A stretch of 5,194 bases of DNA from MFZZ01 sp964582715. GTDB lineage: Bacteria > Patescibacteriota > Microgenomatia > UBA1406 > GWC2-37-13. The stretch's first letter is position 1. Each line of letters starts with the position of its first letter. The notes below the pieces were generated by a model. It was given only the letters and a program-made list of their open reading frames with translations. It ran no database searches and was not told where the DNA came from. A program made the position numbers and the translations under genes. This document shows positions 1-4,488 of this stretch, one piece after another. The stretch is taken from positions 1 through 5,194 of the forward strand of contig CAZOSM010000017.1 of assembly GCA_964582715.1 (NCBI GenBank), read 5' to 3'.

Positions 1-792
1 TGCGGCTACAAGGGCAATGTGGTGAAGCTCCTGCTTGACTATCACCCTGAGATTGAGAACCCTTTGCAGGCTATACGCTGGCTCTTTGAGGAGTTCAACA
101 TTGTGCCGGAGCGCAAACCTCTGGACATTGAGCACCTCTTGCAGAGAGGGCCGCAGGAGAGCGTACTTGAGGAGAGCCTGCTTGACGCTTACGACTTCCG
201 GCACCCATACCTGCATGAGCGGGGATTTGTGGAGCGCACTTTGCTGGCCTTCCGCATAGGGTATTGCAAGCACGATGAGTTCACGGACTCCAAAGGGCGG
301 CAGGTGCAGGTGCACAGGGCTGTGACCATTCCCTGGCGGGATCGCAAGGGGCGGCTCCGTGTCATTAAGTACAGGCCGATTGAGGGCGGTAAGCATGGGC
401 GGTATATCAACCGTGGTGATGCTCAAGCCAAGAAGTCAACGGTGTTTGCTCTTGACAAGGTGCTCAAGAAGGGCACGGACAGGGTAGCACTCTGTGAGGG
501 CGAGTTTGACGCAATGTATTGCTGGCAGGCCGGGGTTCCGGCTGTGGCAATCGGGAGCGCATACATAAGCCGGGAGCAGGTGCGAGAGCTACAGTATGCA
601 GGATTGCGGCGCATTGACTTGTTCTTGGATAACCCTGCGGTGGATGAAGCCGGGAAGGACGGACGCAGGCACGCTGTGACGCTCTTGGGGTCTTATTTCA
701 AGCTCTTTGACGTGGTGTATCCACGGGAGGTGAAGGACGCAAACGACTTGACCACAGATGAGATTAAAGGGCTAACCTACACATTTATGTGA
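1..792 (+). CDS. DnaG-type DNA primase, 5'-truncated by the window edge
   Basis: Synthesises RNA primers for phage DNA replication. The frame is open from base 1 to the TGA at 790-792 (263 visible residues). The GTG at 19 is unlikely to be the real start, because the residues before and after it (CGYKGNVVKLL) match the end of a CHC2-type zinc ribbon, whose last Cys is visible residue 1; the other ligands lie upstream. Next comes the primase catalytic-core pattern YLHERGFVERTLLAFRIGY (visible ~70-88), then a conserved beta-rich stretch (IPWRDRKGRLRVIKYR). The TOPRIM fold follows: CEGEFDAM (Glu ~166, Asp ~170), LFLDNPAVDEAGKDG (Asp ~210 and ~215) and KDANDL (Asp ~246). The protein ends about 10 residues later, so a DnaG-like C-terminal helicase-binding domain is absent and a helicase should be encoded separately. 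Oddity: three residues (PAV) separate the two halves of the usual DxD metal motif. Family assignment is confident; the N-terminus is unseen. Confidence 0.9.
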   Translation, partial: CGYKGNVVKLLLDYHPEIENPLQAIRWLFEEFNIVPERKPLDIEHLLQRGPQESVLEESLLDAYDFRHPYLHERGFVERTLLAFRIGYCKHDEFTDSKGRQVQVHRAVTIPWRDRKGRLRVIKYRPIEGGKHGRYINRGDAQAKKSTVFALDKVLKKGTDRVALCEGEFDAMYCWQAGVPAVAIGSAYISREQVRELQYAGLRRIDLFLDNPAVDEAGKDGRRHAVTLLGSYFKLFDVVYPREVKDANDLTTDEIKGLTYTFM

Positions 793-810
793 ACGATGGC
801 GAAAAATTCC

Positions 811-840
811 TTGACACCAGCATACACGATGTTATACAAT
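811..840 (+). promoter_or_regulatory. Putative sigma70/sigmaA-type promoter upstream of the sigma-factor gene
   Basis: TTGACA at 811-816 matches the -35 consensus perfectly. Two overlapping -10 candidates exist: TACAAT at 835-840 (5 of 6, spacer 18) or TATACA at 833-838 (4 of 6, spacer 16) preceded by TGT at 830-832, an extended -10. An A-rich stretch (GAAAAATT, 801-808) lies just upstream. Transcription would begin near 846-848, giving a leader of about 88 nt before the ATG at 935. It sits in the only sizeable intergenic space, directly after the primase stop. Inference: recognised by the host housekeeping holoenzyme. Confidence 0.75.
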
Positions 841-863
841 CCTAGACATGGAATTTGGCTCAA

Positions 864-889
864 CTTACCATTGTATGCACAGTGGTGGG
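864..889 (+). other. Possible 5'-UTR hairpin in the sigma-gene leader
   Basis: The core arms ACCATTG (867-873) and CAGTGGT (880-886) can pair in RNA as 7 bp with one G-U, around a 6-nt loop TATGCA. The stem can extend outward to 864/889 with two more G-U pairs and a C-G. No T-run follows, so it is not a convincing intrinsic terminator. It lies inside the transcript expected from the promoter at 811-840. Its role is unknown and it could be chance. Confidence 0.25.
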
Positions 890-921
890 GGCCTTATTCA
901 TAAAAAATCAAAAAACCACAC

Positions 922-928
922 GGAGGGG
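922..928 (+). promoter_or_regulatory. Ribosome binding site that fixes the sigma-factor start
   Basis: GGAGGGG lies 6 nt before the ATG at 935 and is preceded by an A-rich unstructured stretch (902-916). It selects ATG 935 over the in-frame ATG at 848, which sits almost on the predicted transcription start and has no ribosome site. Confidence 0.85.
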
Positions 929-934
929 TTCATT

Positions 935-1546
935 ATGTTATCACAGGCGGTGGCACGTTTTCAACAGGGCGACAGGAGCGCATTCACGGAGATTGCGGCG
1001 GCTTTGGATTCGGACGTGAAGGCCAAGAGCCGTGCACGCTCCAGCTACGTTCCTGGCTATGACGTTGAGGACGTGGAGCAAGAGATTCTGCTCATGTTAG
1101 AGCAGGCGGCTTTGAAGTTTAAACACTCATTCGGGGTACAGTTCCGTACCTTTTTCTGGCGGCTGGCACACAAGCGCATTGCATACCTGCAACGGGCGCA
1201 AGGGTGGGGCAACCGGAAGGGACACCACACGGCGGTGTACTACGAGCACTTACGTGACCCAAACACCCATGACGATATTGACCAGGACGATTACAGACTC
1301 TTGGGGGCGTATGAGGAAGAGGGTTTCACGGAGGTTGAGCTTTTCGACATTCTTTCCCAGGCAGACGTGACGGACAGGGAGCGGCAAATTGTGCGGCTCA
1401 AGATGGAGGGCTTCTCTAACCGAGAAGTCAACGAAATGGTTGGAGGGACGGTGTACACACGCTCCAATGGCTCCTACATTGGGTGTGAGGTTGACCGTGT
1501 TCTCTCCAAGCTCAAGAAAAAAATTGCTTCTGCTCTGGTTGCGTAG
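935..1546 (+). CDS. Phage RNA polymerase sigma factor, sigma-70 family (sigma2 + sigma4)
   Basis: 203 aa. Probably binds host core RNA polymerase and directs it to phage promoters. Residues ~13-88 look like sigma region 2: GYDVEDVEQEILLMLEQAALKF (~41-62) resembles the 2.1-2.2 core-binding helix (DLxQExxLALxxAxxxF), and FGVQFRTFFWRLAHKRIAYLQR (~66-87) resembles 2.3-2.4, with aromatic residues in the promoter-melting region. An acidic linker (~108-142, with DDIDQDD and YEEE) replaces sigma3. Region 4 starts at VTDRERQIVRLKMEGFSNREVNEMVG (~145-170), followed by a putative recognition helix (~177-194) ending in a basic SKLKKK. The start at 935 is set by GGAGGGG 6 nt upstream. It is the first gene after a host-like promoter and precedes replication genes. 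It could be an ECF-like sigma or a functional analogue of phage middle/late sigmas; target promoters are unknown. The sigma fold is well supported, the regulatory role is inferred. Confidence 0.85.
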   Translation: MLSQAVARFQQGDRSAFTEIAAALDSDVKAKSRARSSYVPGYDVEDVEQEILLMLEQAALKFKHSFGVQFRTFFWRLAHKRIAYLQRAQGWGNRKGHHTAVYYEHLRDPNTHDDIDQDDYRLLGAYEEEGFTEVELFDILSQADVTDRERQIVRLKMEGFSNREVNEMVGGTVYTRSNGSYIGCEVDRVLSKLKKKIASALVA

Positions 1547-1594
1547 TTAGGTATTTCCACTCTGGAACCAATGTATGTGTGAGAGGAGCGAGAT

Positions 1595-1657
1595 ATGCTC
1601 AAAAAATTACTCACCCAAGGGGGCACATTGCATGTCAAATATGGCAGGCGTAGTTAG
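1595..1657 (+). CDS. Possible 20-aa leader peptide overlapping the SSB start
   Basis: ATG at 1595 is preceded by a strong purine-rich site GAGAGGAG (1581-1588, 6-nt spacer). It opens a 20-codon frame beginning MLKKLLTQGG and ending in the basic KYGRRS, with a TAG at 1655-1657. It runs through the Shine-Dalgarno and start codon of the ssDNA-binding protein gene in a different frame. Its ribosome site looks at least as good as that of the downstream gene, so translation of the short frame could open or couple SSB initiation. I recognise no homologue, and a chance ORF is quite possible. Confidence 0.25.
   Translation: MLKKLLTQGGTLHVKYGRRS
1617..1623 (+). promoter_or_regulatory. Ribosome binding site of the ssDNA-binding protein gene
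   Basis: AAGGGGG ends 8 nt before ATG 1632. It favours that start over the in-frame ATG at 1575, which has only a weak GGAA upstream and would add a 19-residue Cys-containing extension unlike the family. Confidence 0.65.
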
Positions 1658-2318
1658 AGGACTGACTCAGGACGTAAGGGAGGACATTGACGCACGTAAC
1701 AGTGCCGGAGGCTCCGGCTCTTTCGGCTGGTTCAAGCTGGCGAGACATGGAGACTCCGCTTTGGTTCGGTTCTTGTTCGCAGATGACCAGGACAAGAACC
1801 TCATTGCAGTGTATGAGCACGCATTGAAGCGGCAGACGGCACCTTTCAATGTCACGTGCATTGGCAAAAAGGATGGGTGTCCACTCTGCGAGAAGGGAGA
1901 GCGCAACTCCCTCAAGGCGTACTTCCTGCTCTGGAACTATGCGGAGGCTGAGAAGAAGGCCAACGGCGACGAGAACGCACGGCCAATTCAGGTGTGGAAG
2001 CGTGGGACACGGGATATTAACAACATTCTGGGCCTCATTGCTGAGTACGGCAAGCTCAATGAGCGGGACTTCAAGATTCAACGGCAGGGGAGCACCGTGC
2101 AGAACACGGCATATCAGTTCTTCCCCAAAGACCGCTCTGACTTCGCACACCAGGAGGACGTGGCTGAGGCTCTGGAGCCTGTGGTGGAGGGTGTTCTCAA
2201 GCTGGTTGCTCCAAAGAGTGTTGAGGACATTCTCACGCTGGCCGCAGGCGGCTCACTCAAGTCTGAGGATGATGACAAGGTTCAAGGGGTGCAGAAGCCT
2301 GCTGACGGCTATGACCCT
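1632..2318 (+). CDS. T4 gp32-like single-stranded DNA-binding protein, 3' end lost in the assembly gap
   Basis: Coats single-stranded DNA at the fork and during recombination. 229 codons are visible before the Ns. The pattern follows T4 gp32 as I recall it: SALVRFLFADD (~42-52) parallels the gp32 AVIRFLPS strand. The zinc ligands appear as His63-x12-Cys76-x6-Cys83-x2-Cys86 (CPLC), with the same His-to-Cys spacing as gp32 (H64, C77, C87, C90) and a shorter middle loop. Next come AYFLLWNYAEAEK (~95-107), IQVWKRGTRDINNILGLI (~118-135) and NERDFKIQRQGS (~143-154), in the order of the gp32 core strands. The N-terminal ~25 residues would correspond to the basic cooperativity arm but are not strongly basic. 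A linker with SEDDDK begins near 215; the acidic C-terminal tail typical of SSBs would lie in the missing sequence. The protein sits between sigma and polymerase, as expected for a replication operon. Family assignment is confident; the true stop is unknown. Confidence 0.88.
1708..1721 (+). repeat. 14-bp direct repeat, copy 1 (GAGGCTCCGGCTCT)
   Basis: Identical to 2424-2437, beyond the gap. Here it encodes a GSGS stretch within the N-terminal part of the SSB (AGGSGSFG). A shorter relative, GCTCCGGCTC, occurs at 3459-3468 inside the polymerase gene, so shared codon preference may explain it. Confidence 0.4.
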
Positions 2319-2418
2319 NNNNNNNNNNNNNNNNNNNNNNNNNNNNNNNNNNNNNNNNNNNNNNNNNNNNNNNNNNNNNNNNNNNNNNNNNNNNNNNNNN
2401 NNNNNNNNNNNNNNNNNN
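2319..2418. other. Assembly gap of exactly 100 Ns
   Basis: A run of exactly 100 N is the conventional placeholder for a scaffold gap of unknown length, so reading frames cannot be carried across it. It removes the 3' end of the SSB gene and could hide further short genes before the polymerase. Confidence 0.97.
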
Positions 2419-2423
2419 GCTGA

Positions 2424-2437
2424 GAGGCTCCGGCTCT
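2424..2437 (+). repeat. 14-bp direct repeat, copy 2 (GAGGCTCCGGCTCT)
   Basis: Identical to 1708-1721. It begins six bases after the end of the N run and in one frame again encodes GSGS. Confidence 0.4.
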
Positions 2438-2448
2438 GATCGTATGAG

Positions 2449-2454
2449 AGGAGG
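2449..2454 (+). promoter_or_regulatory. Consensus Shine-Dalgarno of the DNA polymerase gene
   Basis: A perfect AGGAGG lies 6 nt before the ATG at 2461. It confirms this start and indicates strong translation. Confidence 0.9.
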
Positions 2455-2460
2455 CAGTGC

Positions 2461-4488
2461 ATGACACAGACAGAGCTTCTGGAGGGCCTGGACAAAGCAG
2501 AGGCCAAGCGGAAGCGTAAGAGTGAGAAGGCCGCAGACAAGGTAAAGGCCGGGGCGAAGAAGGCCAAGCGGCAGACACGTGCACGAAAGCTGAAATACCC
2601 AGAAGTGACTCCAGACATGGTGCCAGCATATCACATTTGTGTAACCACTGAGCGGCAGTTCCATGACATGCTGGAGGCAATGGCTTGGGACATATCCCAA
2701 GGTGAGCCTTTGACGTTCGACGCAGAGACTCACACATACTTTGACGCACCACTCCCCAAAAAAGACAGGGTGGTGGGCTTCAACTTCTGGACTCAGGCAG
2801 ACGGCGGCAGGGCGTGGTATGTTCCTTTTGGTCATACAACCGGAGAGGATCAACTTGACCGGGAGTATGTTTTGGAGCGGCTCAAGCCTTACTTCACAAA
2901 CCCTGCTGTGCGGTGGATAGGCCACAACCTCAAGTATGATTACCAAGTCACAGTTGAGAGTTGCGGCTTCGACATTCCCAACCTGTACTTTGACACCCTC
3001 ATTGCTTCTCAGTTACTCAATGAGAATGATGATGCAAGCCTGGAGTTCCTGAGCCACAAGTACCTCAAGGCCGAAGGTGACGGCAAAACAGGGTACAAAA
3101 AGCTCTTTGGGAAAACGAAGTTCTCAGAGATTCCGCTCACGGTGGCAACGTGGTATGCGTGCAAAGACGCAGAATACACGTTTAAACTCTACAAATTCCA
3201 GAAGGCGCACCTGGACAGTGGGAAACTGGGTAAGGTGGCAAAGCTCTTTTGGGAAACGGAAATGCCACTGGTGCGAGTAGTGTCACGCATGGAGCTTGTG
3301 GGCTTTCCCATTGACGTTGAGTACCTCCGTGACAAGGTAGGCGGCGGTATTGAGCAGGAGCTTGAGACACTGGACACGAAAATGCGGAGAGCTTTCAGGG
3401 TGGACAGTGAATTTAACTTCAATTCACCCAAGCAACTCAGCACACTACTGTTCCAGACGCTCCGGCTCCCTAACCCTGAGAAAAGCTCCACCAATGCTAA
3501 GGTGTTGGAGAAGCTCAAAGACAAGCATGAGGGCGTGGGCTTCCTATTAGAGCACAGGAAGGCAAAGAAGGTACATGGCACCTATGTGGAGGGCCTGCTC
3601 AACCGCGTGGTGGAGGGCAAAATTTACCCTTCATTTAATCAAATGGGGGCAGGAACAGGGAGGTTCTCAAGCTCCAACCCGAATTGGCAGAACCTACCCA
3701 GTAAGGAGGATCGCATACGCAAGGCAATTATTCCTCCACGGGGCTACCTCATAACGTCGATTGACTACAGCCAGATTGAGCTTCGCATTCTGGCGGCACT
3801 ATCACGTGACCCTGGTATGCTCCAGGCATATGCTGAGGGCTATGACATTCACAGCCACACGGCGGCTCTCATTTTCGACAGGCGATATGAGGATTACCGT
3901 GAGGCTGAGGAGGCCGATACTCCCACAGCATGGCACAAGAAGCTCCAGAATGAGCGCAAGCTGGCGAAGAATGCGAACTTCGGCATTATCTACGGGCAGA
4001 CGGCTTATGGGTTTTCCAGGTTCCACGGAGTCAGTGAGCAGGAGGCACAGGAGGTAATTGACGGCTGGTTCCGTGCTTACCCAATGGCACACCAGTGGCT
4101 CAAGGACATTGTGGACTTCGCTTTTGACCACGGGTATGTGGAAACCATGTTTGGCCGGAAGCGGCGGCTTCACAAGTACCTGTACTCAGGGCAAGAGAAC
4201 CTCATGCGATACGGGGCACGCATGGCACAGAATGCACCCATTCAGGGCACTGCGGCTGACCTGCTCAAGATAGCCTTGGTTAAGGTGGCTCCGGTGGCTG
4301 AGAGCGTGGGCGCAATCACGGTTGCAACGATCCACGACGAGAATATGTTCTTCACTCCAGAGGACATGCCGGAGGAGAGCATTATTCTGCTCAAAGCCAC
4401 GATGGAGCAGGCCGCAGATATTGGCGTGCCAGTAGTTTGTGACTGTGAAATACAAACTAGGTGGGGTGAGAAGGTGAGGAGCCTGTGA
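2461..4488 (+). CDS. polA: Family A DNA polymerase (3'-5' exonuclease + polymerase)
   Basis: Replicative phage DNA polymerase, 675 aa, complete. It lacks the 5'-3' exonuclease domain of bacterial Pol I and is close in size to T7 gp5. Residues 1-46 form a strongly basic tail (17 Lys/Arg between 12 and 45). The proofreading domain (~80-245) keeps Exo I D87-x-E89 (TFDAET), Exo II HNLKYD (D160) and Exo III Y232ACKD236. The polymerase domain shows TGRFSSSNPNWQNLPS (~399-414), motif A IDYSQIELR (D435, E440), motif B R499-x3-K503-x3-F507-x3-Y511 (KNANFGIIYG), the R587-x3-N591-x3-Q595 stretch (NAPIQGTAAD) and motif C IHDE (H625, D626, E627). All catalytic carboxylates are present, so both activities should work. 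Phe507 occupies the E. coli F762 position, linked to discrimination against dideoxynucleotides. Compared with E. coli, about 15 extra charged residues lie before the O helix (~473-490). It follows the SSB and overlaps the nuclease by 4 nt. Confidence 0.97.
   Translation: MTQTELLEGLDKAEAKRKRKSEKAADKVKAGAKKAKRQTRARKLKYPEVTPDMVPAYHICVTTERQFHDMLEAMAWDISQGEPLTFDAETHTYFDAPLPKKDRVVGFNFWTQADGGRAWYVPFGHTTGEDQLDREYVLERLKPYFTNPAVRWIGHNLKYDYQVTVESCGFDIPNLYFDTLIASQLLNENDDASLEFLSHKYLKAEGDGKTGYKKLFGKTKFSEIPLTVATWYACKDAEYTFKLYKFQKAHLDSGKLGKVAKLFWETEMPLVRVVSRMELVGFPIDVEYLRDKVGGGIEQELETLDTKMRRAFRVDSEFNFNSPKQLSTLLFQTLRLPNPEKSSTNAKVLEKLKDKHEGVGFLLEHRKAKKVHGTYVEGLLNRVVEGKIYPSFNQMGAGTGRFSSSNPNWQNLPSKEDRIRKAIIPPRGYLITSIDYSQIELRILAALSRDPGMLQAYAEGYDIHSHTAALIFDRRYEDYREAEEADTPTAWHKKLQNERKLAKNANFGIIYGQTAYGFSRFHGVSEQEAQEVIDGWFRAYPMAHQWLKDIVDFAFDHGYVETMFGRKRRLHKYLYSGQENLMRYGARMAQNAPIQGTAADLLKIALVKVAPVAESVGAITVATIHDENMFFTPEDMPEESIILLKATMEQAADIGVPVVCDCEIQTRWGEKVRSL
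4476..4488 (+). promoter_or_regulatory. Start region of the nuclease: GAGGAG site and GTGA stop/start overlap
   Basis: GAGGAG at 4476-4481 (spacer only 3 nt) and GAGAAGG at 4468-4474 (spacer 10 nt) precede the GTG at 4485. The GTG overlaps the polymerase stop as GTGA. An in-frame TGA at 4467-4469 leaves GTG 4485 as the first conventional start, so translation is probably coupled to the polymerase. Confidence 0.7.

Larger units (their letters stand above)
2419..2464 (+). other. Undetermined 3' end of the gene entering the polymerase start
   Basis: The bases after the gap are open in two frames: one ends AERLRL then TGA (2437-2439), the other reads LRGSGSDRMRGGSA then TGA at 2462-2464, overlapping the polymerase ATG as ATGA. 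The third frame has TGA at 2421-2423. None gives the acidic tail expected of a gp32-like SSB, so either the tail is unusual or another small gene lies in the gap. The 14-bp sequence at 2424-2437 repeats 1708-1721. Confidence 0.4.

Noticed and set aside
848..934. In-frame ATG at 848 as the sigma-factor start, adding 29 residues
   Set aside because: It lies essentially at the predicted transcription start, has no ribosome site, and the added residues do not look like a sigma domain; ATG 935 has GGAGGGG 6 nt upstream.
1555..1567. TTCCA-CTC-TGGAA inverted repeat after the sigma-gene stop as a terminator
   Set aside because: Only 5 bp of AT-containing stem with a 3-nt loop and no T-run after it; too weak to call.
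1539..1575. A second promoter directly upstream of the SSB gene
   Set aside because: TTGCGT-like hexamers occur, but no reasonable -10 element lies 16-18 nt downstream.
1575..1631. In-frame ATG at 1575 as the SSB start, adding 19 residues
   Set aside because: Only a weak GGAA precedes it, while ATG 1632 has AAGGGGG 8 nt upstream and numbering from 1632 aligns well with gp32.
1635..2150. 171-codon open frame on the minus strand opposite the SSB gene
   Set aside because: No family motif or ribosome site, and it lies wholly opposite a gene with clear gp32 motifs; an antisense shadow.
2253..2946. Minus-strand open frames spanning the gap
   Set aside because: They include the N run, lie opposite the SSB and polymerase coding frames, and show no recognisable motif; they are antisense shadows.
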